Positions 35,984 through 45,645 of a DNA stretch of 64,000 nt are shown piece by piece. Numbering within the stretch: the first letter of the stretch is position 1; each line of letters begins with the position of its first letter. Made by a program: the position numbers and the translations under genes. The DNA is from DATAEG01 sp963703085 (GTDB taxonomy: Bacteria > Actinomycetota > Actinomycetes > Mycobacteriales > Jatrophihabitantaceae): positions 1,860,001-1,924,000 of the forward strand of contig OY969789.1 in assembly GCA_963703085.1 (NCBI GenBank), in the 5' to 3' direction. The notes beneath the pieces were generated by a model. It was not told where the DNA came from and searched no databases. It saw only the letters and a list, made by a program, of their open reading frames with translations.

Positions 35984-37411
35984 GTGAGCGTCTTTGCTGG
36001 AATCACACCGACTGCGGAACTAGGTGGCCGGCGCGCGTGGCTGGTGTCCATCCTGCTGGGAACCGCGCAGCTGTGCGTGCTCTTCGACAGCCTGGCGGTC
36101 GCCACGGCGCTGCCGTCGATCGGCACAGACTTCGGTCTCGAGCCTGGCCAACTGCAGTGGGTGGTCAGTCTCTATTCGATCAGCATCGGTGCGGGCATGC
36201 TTTTCGGCGGGAGGTGCAGCGACGTTCTCGGCGCGCGGCGCACCCTGACGGCCAGCCTGGTGCTGTGCGGTGTCGGCGGCATCATGGCCGGCTGCGCGCC
36301 GTCGATCGCCGTCCTGCTCGTCGCCCGGGTGGTGCAAGGTCTGGCCGCGGCGGCCGCGTTGCCTTCGTCGTTGGCGCTTGCCTCGGCGCTGTTCGCCCAG
36401 GAGCCGTGGAAGAGCCGGGTCTATTCGGTGATAGCCACGGCTGCCTGGCTGGCAGCACTGGCCGGCGCGGTGCTGGGCGGTGTTATCACCGGAACCTGGG
36501 GCTGGCGTTGGGTCTTCCTCGTGACTGTTCCGGCAGCGTTGGCGGCGGGACTGGTTGTCTCGCGCGTCGTGCCGGCACCGGGCTCGGCGATGTCGACCGG
36601 CCGCAGCCGGCGGCTCGACGTACCGGGCGCGGCGCTCGCGGGTGCCGGGCTGGCCGTTCTGCTGGTCGGCGTCCAGCAACTCGGCCGGGGCGCCTCGGGA
36701 TCAGGCGTCCTTTCGGTGGCGGCCGCGCTCGTCGTCCTCGGGTGCTTCGTGGTGGTGGAACGGCGCGCCGCTGATCCGTTGGTTCCGATCCGCCTGCTGC
36801 GGTCGCGACGACTGGTCGGATCCTGTCTGGCCTTCGGTGCCTATTGCGCCGGCTACACAGCGCTGGTCGTAGTGGGCAGCCTGTTCGTCCAGTCCTACTA
36901 CGACCTGTCCCCCGCCCAGACCGGTCTCTTCTTCACGCCTACGTTGATCATCGGCACAGCGAGCGCGGTGCTCGCCCCGTCGATCGTGCGCAAGTACGGC
37001 GCCAGGATGGTCACCGCTGGTGCGTTGGGCACGTGCGCGGTCGCCATGACCGGGCTGGCGCTGTCCAGACCACCCAGCCCGGTCGCCCTCGTGCCGTGGC
37101 TTGCGCTGTGGGGTCTCGGATCCGGGCCGGTGTTCGTCGGCCTCACTCGCGAGGTGTTGGGCACGGCGCGCGGCGATGAGAACGGGGTGATCGCCGCGCT
37201 GTTCGAGGCAATGAGCCACATCGGCGGTGGTGTGGCGGCGTCGGCCTATCTCACCCTGCTCGGTGCCGACCTCGGCTTCTCCTCCGTCCAGACGATCGCC
37301 GCCATCGTGGTGGCCGCCGGTGCGGTGGTCGCGCTGTGGATCTTGCCGCGGTCCGGCCGCCGCGGGGACGGCTACCGGACCCGGCGCCGCGCGGTGCGCC
37401 GCTCTGCCTGA
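35984..37411 (+). CDS. MFS transporter, DHA2/EmrB-QacA-like
   Basis: Exporter-type protein of 475 residues with about 14 hydrophobic segments. The first helix carries LFDSLAVATALPSIGTDFGL, a variant of the DHA2 motif LDxTVVNVALP. Motif A is GGRCSDVLGARR and motif C is VLGGVITGTWGWRWVF. It probably exports drugs or metabolites. The GTG at 35984 is chosen; no strong ribosome binding site precedes it, so translation may be leaderless. Its 3' end overlaps the convergent CGNR gene by 40 bases. Confidence 0.84.
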   Translation: MSVFAGITPTAELGGRRAWLVSILLGTAQLCVLFDSLAVATALPSIGTDFGLEPGQLQWVVSLYSISIGAGMLFGGRCSDVLGARRTLTASLVLCGVGGIMAGCAPSIAVLLVARVVQGLAAAAALPSSLALASALFAQEPWKSRVYSVIATAAWLAALAGAVLGGVITGTWGWRWVFLVTVPAALAAGLVVSRVVPAPGSAMSTGRSRRLDVPGAALAGAGLAVLLVGVQQLGRGASGSGVLSVAAALVVLGCFVVVERRAADPLVPIRLLRSRRLVGSCLAFGAYCAGYTALVVVGSLFVQSYYDLSPAQTGLFFTPTLIIGTASAVLAPSIVRKYGARMVTAGALGTCAVAMTGLALSRPPSPVALVPWLALWGLGSGPVFVGLTREVLGTARGDENGVIAALFEAMSHIGGGVAASAYLTLLGADLGFSSVQTIAAIVVAAGAVVALWILPRSGRRGDGYRTRRRAVRRSA

Positions 37412-37995
37412 CGCTCGATCTTCTCCGCCACGCCGCAGGTACTCATGTCGCACCAGCGGCGACTGTGGTTCTTCGACTGATCGAGGAACAGCCACCGGCA
37501 CCGGCCGCACCGCCGCAGCTGCTGCACCAGGTCGCTGGTGGCCAGCTCTACCGCTCCCACCGCCAACGGATACAGCGGTGTTCGCAACTCGGTGCAGTCC
37601 GCCCAGCTCCAGCTCAACCGCGACTCCTGCACGACCGGCTGGCTTCGGTCCAACGCCTCGGCGACGACGGGCTGCACGTCGTTCCACGCCGGCGCAACGT
37701 CGGTCGCGCCCAGCCGAAGGTCCTCGAACAGCGCATACATGGAGTCCCGCAGCCGGTGTGCGTCAGCGACGACCTGCGCTGCCTCCGCCCGTCGGCGAGC
37801 CGCCGCTCGGCGCAGCCGCTCGGCCTGGTGGGGGGCCAGCGTCCCGGCCCGCCGGGACCACAGCAACAGCAGCTCGTAGGTGGCGATGGCGTCCCGAGAG
37901 GCAGTCGAGATATTGCCGCCGACCGAATTGACGAAGTCCAGCGCCACGTGCCCGGCAACAAGCGACCAGGACTCGGTTTGCTCGCGATCGTTCAT
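37372..37995 (-). CDS. CGNR zinc-finger regulator (ABATE domain)
   Basis: Protein of 207 residues. The N-terminal ABATE domain includes HVALDFVNSVGG; the C-terminal zinc finger reads CGRCRWLFLDQSKNHSRRWC, then MSTCG, where the name motif CGNR is changed to CGVA. These proteins are predicted stress-responsive regulators that bind a ligand in ABATE. I chose the ATG at 37995 behind AAGGTGGGCGG. It overlaps the MFS gene tail and could regulate that transporter. Confidence 0.85.
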   Translation of the reverse strand: MNDREQTESWSLVAGHVALDFVNSVGGNISTASRDAIATYELLLLWSRRAGTLAPHQAERLRRAAARRRAEAAQVVADAHRLRDSMYALFEDLRLGATDVAPAWNDVQPVVAEALDRSQPVVQESRLSWSWADCTELRTPLYPLAVGAVELATSDLVQQLRRCGRCRWLFLDQSKNHSRRWCDMSTCGVAEKIERQAERRTARRRVR

Positions 37996-38108
37996 GATCC
38001 GCCCACCTTGCCCGACGGAGCGCGGCACCGCTCCGTACCCCCCGCCGCAGCGACGGAGGTCAGCGGTTCACCTTACGGCGGCCCAGGACCGGCGGCGGTG
38101 CGGACGGG

Positions 38109-39215
38109 TTAGCCGTCCGCACCGTCCCGCCGGCGCGCGTTCTCGCTCGACTCGGCCCGGATCGCCTGGGTGCGCTCGGCGTCGCGGGTGGTCTCGTCGT
38201 CGAGTTTGCGGGTGTCCTTGGTGACCACGAACAGATCGGCGTCCGGCGACACCCCTTCGTGCAGCGCTCGTTCGTGCTCCAGCTCGGCGTCGACCTCCGC
38301 CCCGAGCAGGATGGCCAGGTTCGAGATCCACAGCCAGATCAAGAAGATGATCACCGCGGCCAGCGAACCGTAGGTCTTGTTGTACGAGCCGAAGTTGGCG
38401 ACGTAGAACGCGAACAGGCCGGAGGCGATCAGCCAGATGACGACCGCCAAGGCGGCGCCCGGGCTGACCCATCGGAACCCGCCTTGCCGGACGTTGGGAG
38501 CACCCCGATACAGCACGGCGAGGATCAGGACGAAGATCAACAGCAGTACCGGCCACTTGGCGATGTCCCACACCGTCACCGCTGTCGAACCCACCCCGAG
38601 CACCTTGCCGATCTGCCGGGCGACCGACCCGGTGACCACCACGATGATCAGGCCGGCGACGAGGCACACCACGGTGAACAGCGTGATCGCCAGTCGCGTG
38701 GGCGCCGTCTTCCAGATCGGGCGGCCCTCGGGGATGCCATACACGGCGTTGGCGGCACGCATGAACGCTGCTACGTACCCGGACGCCGACCACAGCGCGA
38801 GGACCAACCCGACGATGCCGGCGATGCCGGCGAGGGACTTCTGCTTCTGCGAGTTGGTGATCACGGTCTGGATGAACGACTTGACGCTGCCCGGGGCGAT
38901 CTGACCGAGGTTGTCGATCAAGGCCTGCGTCGTCGAGTGCCCGAGCAGCCCGAGGATCGCGACCAGAACCAAGATCCCCGGGAACATCGCCTGCACCGCG
39001 TAGTAGGTCAGCGCGGCGGCGCGATCGGTCAGCTCGTCGTGCTTGATCTGGCCAACCGCCCTACGTAGCACGGCAAACCACGACTTCTTCGGCAACTCCG
39101 CCGGGCTGTCCGGAGAGGCGTCCGTCGGTGCATCCGCCGCGCGAGCCGCCGTCGACGTGTTGGTCGACAGGTCGGTCGACGTGCTGCCGGACCGCGGCCG
39201 CTCGTGGTTGCTCAT
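38109..39215 (-). CDS. YihY/virulence factor BrkB family membrane protein
   Basis: Polytopic protein of 368 residues with 6 predicted transmembrane helices. The family core includes DELTDRAAALTYYAVQAMFPGILVL split around residues 60-90, LWSASGYVAAFMRAANAVY, and the C-terminal FGSYNKTYGSLAAVIIFLIWLWISNLAILLGAEVDAELE region. Function in bacteria is unclear (envelope or lysophospholipid handling has been proposed). Hydrophilic tails at both ends are Ser/Thr- and Arg/Glu-rich. It is last in a minus-strand cluster of stress/envelope genes. Confidence 0.9.
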   Translation of the reverse strand: MSNHERPRSGSTSTDLSTNTSTAARAADAPTDASPDSPAELPKKSWFAVLRRAVGQIKHDELTDRAAALTYYAVQAMFPGILVLVAILGLLGHSTTQALIDNLGQIAPGSVKSFIQTVITNSQKQKSLAGIAGIVGLVLALWSASGYVAAFMRAANAVYGIPEGRPIWKTAPTRLAITLFTVVCLVAGLIIVVVTGSVARQIGKVLGVGSTAVTVWDIAKWPVLLLIFVLILAVLYRGAPNVRQGGFRWVSPGAALAVVIWLIASGLFAFYVANFGSYNKTYGSLAAVIIFLIWLWISNLAILLGAEVDAELEHERALHEGVSPDADLFVVTKDTRKLDDETTRDAERTQAIRAESSENARRRDGADG

Positions 39216-39296
39216 GACTGCCCCCGCTCGAGGGTTCGGTGATCGCAATGGATACGTGTCATCGCTGCATTCGCTTCTTGTCGGCTGGCCGGGTGG

Positions 39297-39866
39297 TCAG
39301 CTCTGCTGCACGGTGTCCTTGGCCTCCTGAGCTTGGCCTTTCACGTCTTGCGCCGCAGAGGTTCCCTCGTCCTTGACTGTGGAGGCGGCGTCGGTGGCGG
39401 TCTCCTTCACCGAGTCCATCGCCTGCTGGGCCGGCTCCTTCAGGTTGTCGGCAACCTCTTTGGCCGCGTCGCTGATCATCGGAGTTGCCGTCTCCTTGAC
39501 CTTCGTCGCTGCCTGCTGCTCCGGCGCCGAAGACGGCAGGAGGGAGCCAGCCAGCCAGCCGACACCGAACGCGATGAGTCCGGCGGCCAACGGGTTGCCA
39601 GCCGTCTTGGCCTGCATCTGGGCCGGCGCGCCGGTGATCGTGTCAGTGACCGAGGACTGGGTGGAACTGACGTTGGCTGCCGCGTCGGACGCCGAACCCA
39701 TCACCTTGTCCTTCAAGCCGAAGACCGTGCCCTTGACCTTGCCTGCTTGGCGCTTCGCCACGCTGGCCGGGTTGACACTGTCGGCAAGGGTGTTCACGTT
39801 CTGGCTCAACTCCGCGCGAGTGCGTTCGATGTCTTCGCGAATCTGGTCCGGGTCATTGCTGGTCAT
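39297..39866 (-). CDS. DUF3618 family membrane-associated protein
   Basis: Protein of 189 residues. The N-terminal DUF3618 segment reads IREDIERTRAELSQNVNTL. One hydrophobic segment (NPLAAGLIAFGVGWLAGSLL) is at about residues 102-121. A C-terminal amphipathic, Lys/Glu/Ala-rich repeat region (VKETATDAASTVKDEG) resembles LEA-type stress proteins. Start codon overlaps the stop of the holin-like gene by 4 bases; GAGGAG precedes it. It may bind or stabilise the membrane. Confidence 0.85.
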   Translation of the reverse strand: MTSNDPDQIREDIERTRAELSQNVNTLADSVNPASVAKRQAGKVKGTVFGLKDKVMGSASDAAANVSSTQSSVTDTITGAPAQMQAKTAGNPLAAGLIAFGVGWLAGSLLPSSAPEQQAATKVKETATPMISDAAKEVADNLKEPAQQAMDSVKETATDAASTVKDEGTSAAQDVKGQAQEAKDTVQQS

Positions 39867-40288
39867 GAGTTCTCCTCGTTGCCTTTGACTGCGTTCGGAA
39901 TCTTCTTGACGGTGTCTGCTGTCTGCGGAGCCCCCTTGATCGCCTTCATCTCGCTTCGGCCGCGTAGCGAGAGCACAGCGGCGATGATCAGCCACACACC
40001 GGCGACGACCAGTGCCGACCAGCCATGGCCGATCGAGTCGCCGAGCCCCCACCAACCGCCCACCGATACGAACAGCAACACCATGTGGCCGGCCAGGCCG
40101 GCACCGGCGAACATGCCCGCGCCCTTTCCGGCTCGGGTCACCGACTGGCGGATCTCGGCCTTGGCGAGGTCAACCTCTTGACGGAGCAACGTGGTGAGGT
40201 CCTGGCTCACCTCGGAAAGGAGCTCTCCGATCGACGGTCTGCTGTCCTCGGCGGTGCGCGCCGGGGTAGTCCCGGCAGTGCTGCTCAC
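39863..40288 (-). CDS. Phage holin family protein (YqjE/DUF1469-like)
   Basis: Membrane protein of 141 residues with an amphipathic N-terminal helix (SIGELLSEVSQDLTTLLRQE) and two transmembrane helices. The name comes from the family; in chromosomal clusters with DUF3618 proteins it is not a lysis gene. It overlaps both neighbours by 4 bases, so three genes are translationally coupled. Confidence 0.87.
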   Translation of the reverse strand: MSSTAGTTPARTAEDSRPSIGELLSEVSQDLTTLLRQEVDLAKAEIRQSVTRAGKGAGMFAGAGLAGHMVLLFVSVGGWWGLGDSIGHGWSALVVAGVWLIIAAVLSLRGRSEMKAIKGAPQTADTVKKIPNAVKGNEENS

Positions 40289-40992
40289 AGCCGATCACTC
40301 ATCGGGTAGCCGTCCGACAGATCCTGGCTGGAGGCCAGCGGAGGCACCTGCGCACCGACCGGCGTGCCACCGGCGGGTGATCCCTGGCTCGAGGCGGCCG
40401 CACCGAACGACATCGAGTCGGTGGATCCGGAGGCAGACGCCGAGCCGGACGAGGCCGAGTCGTCCGACGTGGCGTCCTTGACCCCCCGGGTCAGCCGACC
40501 GGCCAGCAGTCCGGCGCCGGCGGCAAGGGCCAGGAACGCGCCGGGCCGCTGCCGCGCGAAGGACTTCACCTCGTCGACGAGGTGACCCGGCTCGCGGGCA
40601 TCCAGCCACGACGCGACGTCATGGGACTTGCTGGATGCCTGCCGCGCCAGATCCGTGGCGACGCCGGGTTGATCGGAGTGCTGGGACATCGAGTGCAGCT
40701 CATCGCCGAGCGCGCGCAGTCCGGAAGCCAACCGCTGCTGCTGCGAGCCGGCCTGCTGGGTCAGCTCGCTGCGCGCCTGACCGAGGAGGTCCTTGGCCTG
40801 CGAGCCGGCCTCGGCGGCGACGTTCTGAACCTGGTCCCTGGCCACACCGGCAACATGCTGCCCGGCCTCGGCGGCGCCTTGACCGACGTTCTGGGCCTGG
40901 TCCTTGGCGGTGTCGACCTTGCTGGTGTTGTCGGCCTCGGGTTCCGGGGACGCTGCCCAGGTCTGCGGCGCTGCGGGATAATTTTCGGTCAT
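40285..40992 (-). CDS. Amphipathic membrane-associated stress protein
   Basis: Protein of 235 residues with a long Ala/Gln/Asp-rich amphipathic helical region (repeats around DQAQNVGQGAAEAG and DQVQNVAAEAG), one hydrophobic segment (GAFLALAAGAGLLAGRL) and a Ser/Gly-rich tail. It is not a clear DUF member to me but resembles the partner proteins of DUF3618/holin clusters. First of the three coupled genes after the TetR gene, 38 bases downstream of that gene's stop. Confidence 0.7.
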   Translation of the reverse strand: MTENYPAAPQTWAASPEPEADNTSKVDTAKDQAQNVGQGAAEAGQHVAGVARDQVQNVAAEAGSQAKDLLGQARSELTQQAGSQQQRLASGLRALGDELHSMSQHSDQPGVATDLARQASSKSHDVASWLDAREPGHLVDEVKSFARQRPGAFLALAAGAGLLAGRLTRGVKDATSDDSASSGSASASGSTDSMSFGAAASSQGSPAGGTPVGAQVPPLASSQDLSDGYPMSDRL

Positions 40993-41030
40993 CTCGATCC
41001 TCTGCTCTCCTGTTCGGCCGCGGTCGCGGC

Positions 41031-41873
41031 TCACTGGATGTGGGCGTGCACCTGCTCGAGCATGTGCGCCAGGCCGGCTTCGAACTCCTCATCGAAGTGT
41101 TCTTCCGCCAGGCCTTCGGACAAGCGGTGCACGGTGGGGTATCGACTCGCGTCGACGTCGTGCTGCGGATTGATCAGTTCCTCCGGGGTGTTCGCGTCGG
41201 CGATCGCCTGCCGTTCGGCCGGGCTGCGGGTGGGCGTCAATGCTCCGGGGACGGCAGCCGCCGCGGTGGTTGCCTCGGTGCTGCCGTCAGCCCCGGCGGA
41301 GGCGTAGGAACCGTCGCCCGGGCGCGGGTCGTGCACGGCCATCGCACTGGTCTCCAGTAGCAGATAGCCGAGCAGGAACCCGTTGAAGGTGCGGTAGGTG
41401 AACAGCACCTGCTCGTCGGTGAAGCCTTCGTCGTGCAGGCCGGTCAGAAATGCCTCCACCCACTCCACCGAGCGCAACGGTGGGTTGATCCAAGGCGCCT
41501 CGGTAGGTCTGGTGGCCACGATCGGGAAGGCATGCGGATGCTTGCGGGCATAGCGACGGATGCCCCGCGCCAGTCCGGTCAGATACGGCCGCCACCCTCC
41601 GTCGGGCTCGCGGGACACCTCATCGTCCTCGGCAAGTTCGTTGACGATCCGGTCCACGACCGCGTCGAAGAGCTTGTCGCGATTGGCGATGTGCCGATAC
41701 AGCGACATGGCCTCGACGTTCAACCGGGCGGCAACAGCGCGCATGGTGACCGCGCCGATCCCCTGCTCGTCGATGATGCTCAAGGCGGCATCGACCACCC
41801 TTTCCCGCGACAGCGGTCGAGCTCGGCGCTTGCGGTTGCTGCGTGCTGACCGATGCCGTGAATTGCCTGCCAT
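41031..41873 (-). CDS. TetR family regulator with TetR_C type ligand domain
   Basis: Protein of 280 residues. The HTH reads LSRERVVDAALSIIDEQGIG, AVTMRAVAARLNVEAMSLYRH. The C-terminal domain looks like the TetR_C_1 class (AFPIVATRPTEAPW, EGFTDEQVLFTYRTFNGFLLGY). A basic Arg-rich N-terminal extension of about 18 residues precedes the HTH. I chose the ATG at 41873 behind GGAGGCGG. It heads the minus-strand envelope cluster and probably controls it. Confidence 0.88.
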   Translation of the reverse strand: MAGNSRHRSARSNRKRRARPLSRERVVDAALSIIDEQGIGAVTMRAVAARLNVEAMSLYRHIANRDKLFDAVVDRIVNELAEDDEVSREPDGGWRPYLTGLARGIRRYARKHPHAFPIVATRPTEAPWINPPLRSVEWVEAFLTGLHDEGFTDEQVLFTYRTFNGFLLGYLLLETSAMAVHDPRPGDGSYASAGADGSTEATTAAAAVPGALTPTRSPAERQAIADANTPEELINPQHDVDASRYPTVHRLSEGLAEEHFDEEFEAGLAHMLEQVHAHIQ

Positions 41874-42066
41874 GCCGCCTCCGTCCCTGTCACCGACGTG
41901 TCTGCCGGTGTGCGGTGGACGATCTTCCTCAGGGCGGCGGCAGCGTCCGCGGCGGCGCATCCGGGCGGCCGCGGTGAAGGCACTCATCCGGATGCCTCCG
42001 CGATCGTCGCTGCGAGCCATGAGATCTCCAGAGGTGATATCGGTGCGGGACAGCTATGGCGGTGGC

Positions 42067-42107
42067 AGCCCTGCCCGGGCAAATGCGTGGTTGCCCGGGG
42101 CAGGGCT
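42067..42107 (-). terminator. Hairpin terminator between the PRC-like mini-gene and tetR
   Basis: AGCCCTGCCCGGGCAA and TTGCCCGGGGCAGGGCT pair with a single bulged base around an 8-base loop. It lies just after the 33-codon reading frame on the minus strand. Confidence 0.7.
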
Positions 42108-42118
42108 GGCCGGTGGTG

Positions 42119-42217
42119 CTACTGGTCGCGCGAGCCGGTCGTCTCGTCGTAGAGGTCGCCGTCCGGGTCCACGACGGTCCGGCCGACCAGCGTGCTCGGC
42201 TCGATGGGTGCAGTCAT
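42119..42217 (-). CDS. Very short PRC-barrel-like open reading frame
   Basis: Thirty-two residues, MTAPIEPSTLVGRTVVDP followed by DGDLYDETTGSRDQ. The start resembles the opening strand of actinobacterial PRC-barrel proteins (LVGRTVVDPDGDxxG). GAGAGG stands about 7 bases before the ATG and a strong hairpin follows the stop, so it may be a real expressed mini-protein. It may instead be the start of a PRC-barrel gene that lost its remainder. Function unknown. Confidence 0.45.
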   Translation of the reverse strand: MTAPIEPSTLVGRTVVDPDGDLYDETTGSRDQ

Positions 42218-42572
42218 CGGGGTACCTCTCGTTCGTTGGTGCGGGGCAACGGATGAGATGTGCCCGAGTGATTTCAGGCTGACGTCGTACGTGCACACAC
42301 GGGTGCAGTACGCGGGGTTGGCGTGACGTCGGCGGCGCAGCCGCCGCAGCATTCGTGCTCGGGCTTGGCTGGGTATTCCGCCGGACTCGCGAGGAGCGAG
42401 GTGTACAACGTAAGCCGAGTGGGGCCGATACCGCAATGGCCAATCGCTTATCCGCCACAGCCCCTACTGCACAAGGGATGTAGCCATCTTGCATAGATTC
42501 CGGGCGGCCCCGTAGCTTACGGCGTATACGGGGCGCCGCCAGGCGTTGACGACGAGGAGACGGCGGTGGGCG
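42218..42572. other. Intergenic region upstream of the B12-MerR gene
   Basis: About 355 bases without a supported gene between the divergent PRC-like frame and the MerR gene. A small GGCGGC-GCA-GCCGCC hairpin and an imperfect palindrome GTACGTGCAC...GGTGCAGTAC (about 42288-42312) are present. A possible promoter starting TTGCAT lies near 42489. Part of it probably carries operators for the MerR-type protein. Confidence 0.35.
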
Positions 42573-43502
42573 ATGACGTCGCGCGGCTTGCCCGAGACCG
42601 GCTCGTCGATCGGCGACGTGGCCCGGCTGCTCGGGGTGCCCGTGCCCACGCTGCGATCCTGGGAACAGCGCTACGGCATCCCGGACGTCAGCCGGCGCGC
42701 CGGAACGACCCGGCGGTACTCGCCGACAGATGTCTATGCACTTCTGCTGATGCGAGACGAGATCGTCCGGGGAACCCGGGCAGGTCTCGCCGCCGACGCG
42801 GTCCGGGCGATGCTGGGGTCATCCGGGCCCGCCGCGCAGCACGTGTCGGCGCTGCTGGCCGCCTCCGACCTGATGGATGCGGCGGGCGTGGCCGAAGTGT
42901 TGGACGACTCGAGCCGGGCGTTGGGCCTGGGCCTGTGCCTGGATGACGTCCTGTTCCCGGCCATGCGGCAGATGGGGCTGTGGTGGCAGACCGGCCGCTG
43001 CGACGTCGAGCAGGAACACGTCACCACCGCTGCGGCCGGCGCGTGGCTGGACCGGTTAAGCAGCGTGCCGCCGTCGCCGGAGCAACGGTTCGTGCTGCTC
43101 AGCTGCGGCCCGACCGACCTGCACACCCTCGGCCTGCAGGCTCTGGCTGCACTACTCGGACAGCAACTCGACCTGCCGTGTCGACTTGCCGGCGCCAAGG
43201 TGCCGACCACCGACCTTGTCGCAGCGGTGCGTGAGCACCGTCCACTGGGCGTCGTCGTCGCGGCACACCTGTACTCCGGGCGCCGCCGGGCGATCGAATC
43301 GATCAGGGCCGTTGCCGGCCTGGGCACCGACGTGTTCTACGCCGGCAACGCGTTCTCCTCGGACCGGAGCCGGCGCGGCGTCCCGGGGAGCTACCTCGGT
43401 ACTCGGTTGCAGCAGGCTGCTCAGCTGATTCAGAGCAGTGTCGAGCGCGTCGCGGTCGGCGTCTTCACGAACGCGGACGACGGGTCTTGTCCTCGCGAGT
43501 AG
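42573..43502 (+). CDS. MerR-family regulator with cobalamin-binding domain (CarH/LitR-like)
   Basis: Protein of 309 residues. The N-terminal MerR HTH (SIGDVARLLGVPVPTLRSWE, RYSPTDVYALLLM) is followed by a B12-binding four-helix bundle and a Rossmann domain with DLHTLG at 182-187, the DxHxxG motif (His184 lower axial ligand). Trp138, Glu148 and His149 have the same spacing as Trp131, Glu141 and His142 of Thermus CarH (numbering from memory). The position of CarH His132, the upper ligand after light, is Gln139 here. It likely senses adenosylcobalamin, perhaps light. The next gene starts 10 bases later. I chose the ATG at 42573. Confidence 0.88.
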   Translation: MTSRGLPETGSSIGDVARLLGVPVPTLRSWEQRYGIPDVSRRAGTTRRYSPTDVYALLLMRDEIVRGTRAGLAADAVRAMLGSSGPAAQHVSALLAASDLMDAAGVAEVLDDSSRALGLGLCLDDVLFPAMRQMGLWWQTGRCDVEQEHVTTAAAGAWLDRLSSVPPSPEQRFVLLSCGPTDLHTLGLQALAALLGQQLDLPCRLAGAKVPTTDLVAAVREHRPLGVVVAAHLYSGRRRAIESIRAVAGLGTDVFYAGNAFSSDRSRRGVPGSYLGTRLQQAAQLIQSSVERVAVGVFTNADDGSCPRE

Positions 43503-43511
43503 CGTCCACTC

Positions 43512-44306
43512 ATGGCGTCGTTCATACCGGACGCAGAACGCGTCCCCGGCCCGACGTTGTTCGTGCGGTATGCGTTTCCGCCGAACTACCACGGCTCGTG
43601 CGGGCCGCCGGACTCGCAAGCGTTGTTCGAGTACGGCACGGCGAAGTCCTACGACAACGGCTTGCGTGATCTGGCGCGGCAGTTCGCCGGGGCGTGGCCC
43701 TACCTGGAACTGATCGCACAGACGAACGGCGTGCGTGATCCGCTGGACCGGCGGGTTGTCGAGGCCTACTGGGTCGGTAACCAGTTGCTCGACAGGGTCG
43801 GCGTCCGACCGCTGGCCGACTCGATGGAGGAGCGGTTCCGGCGCCGAACCGGGCTGCAGTTCGGCAAGCTCGCCGACGCCGCGTTGGTCGGCGGCGTACC
43901 GCACCACAGCTACCACGTGTTCTGCATCTATCCGTGGGTAGGCCTGCTGGGCGACGACCGGCGTTACCAGCAAGCGCTCACCGTGTTGGATCGCTGCCGA
44001 ATCCGGTGGGGACAGGTGCAACAAGTGAACCCGGACCAGCTGGTGGTCAAGTCCCAGCCGCTGGCCTTCGACGACGGCAGGCTGTCGCTCGGCCATCCGG
44101 TCGTCGAGGTGGTGGAGCGCACCCTGAACGGTGTCGGCCTGGTGGCCGAATTCCACGTCGGCGACTGGGTGTCGATGCATTGGGAGTGGGTGTGCGATCG
44201 ACTGGACGCACGTAGCTTGGCAGCCTTGCGTCGCTACACCGGCCGCCATCTCGACGTCGTCAACGATCGCCTCGATCATTCCGGAGCGATCACCGCCCTC
44301 GGCTGA
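43512..44306 (+). CDS. DUF6390-like hydrogenase-linked protein
   Basis: Protein of 264 residues that I identify tentatively as DUF6390, a family I recall next to actinobacterial [NiFe] hydrogenases. It has no signal peptide or membrane segment. Notable parts are TLFVRYAFPPNYHGSCGP, GVPHHSYHVFCIYPWVGLL and QQVNPDQLVVKSQPL. The His and Cys residues in HHSYHVFC could bind metal, but no known motif is complete. It starts 10 bases after the B12-MerR gene and lies 204 bases before hhyS. Its job in hydrogenase maturation or function is inferred only from position. Confidence 0.68.
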   Translation: MASFIPDAERVPGPTLFVRYAFPPNYHGSCGPPDSQALFEYGTAKSYDNGLRDLARQFAGAWPYLELIAQTNGVRDPLDRRVVEAYWVGNQLLDRVGVRPLADSMEERFRRRTGLQFGKLADAALVGGVPHHSYHVFCIYPWVGLLGDDRRYQQALTVLDRCRIRWGQVQQVNPDQLVVKSQPLAFDDGRLSLGHPVVEVVERTLNGVGLVAEFHVGDWVSMHWEWVCDRLDARSLAALRRYTGRHLDVVNDRLDHSGAITALG

Positions 44307-44510
44307 ACCGCACCCGGCACGCCTGTAGGGATCCAGGAATCCCGGAATGTGACCGCCTGGGTCGGGTAATCGAGGAACATCCTCAACGTCTCGTGCAGGC
44401 TGTTGACCAGCGCATGTTTGCGGCGTAGGACGGAGCCACAGAGCACCGCGCACCGGCTGCATGTGGTGCACCGCTGGGCGGTGACGAGGCTCTCCAAGGA
44501 AGCGGCGCCG

Positions 44511-45566
<1,056 letters not shown>

Positions 45567-45645
45567 GGTCGATGCAGCCCGCTCGCTGCTCCACCCATGG
45601 CGCGCCGCGCAGCGGCGTCTTCCGCGCACGCAGAGAGGCGACTCC

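Noticed and set aside
39863..40288. Prophage, because of the phage holin family gene
   Set aside because: No other phage gene is near; the gene sits in a cluster with DUF3618 and YihY genes, where this family is chromosomal.
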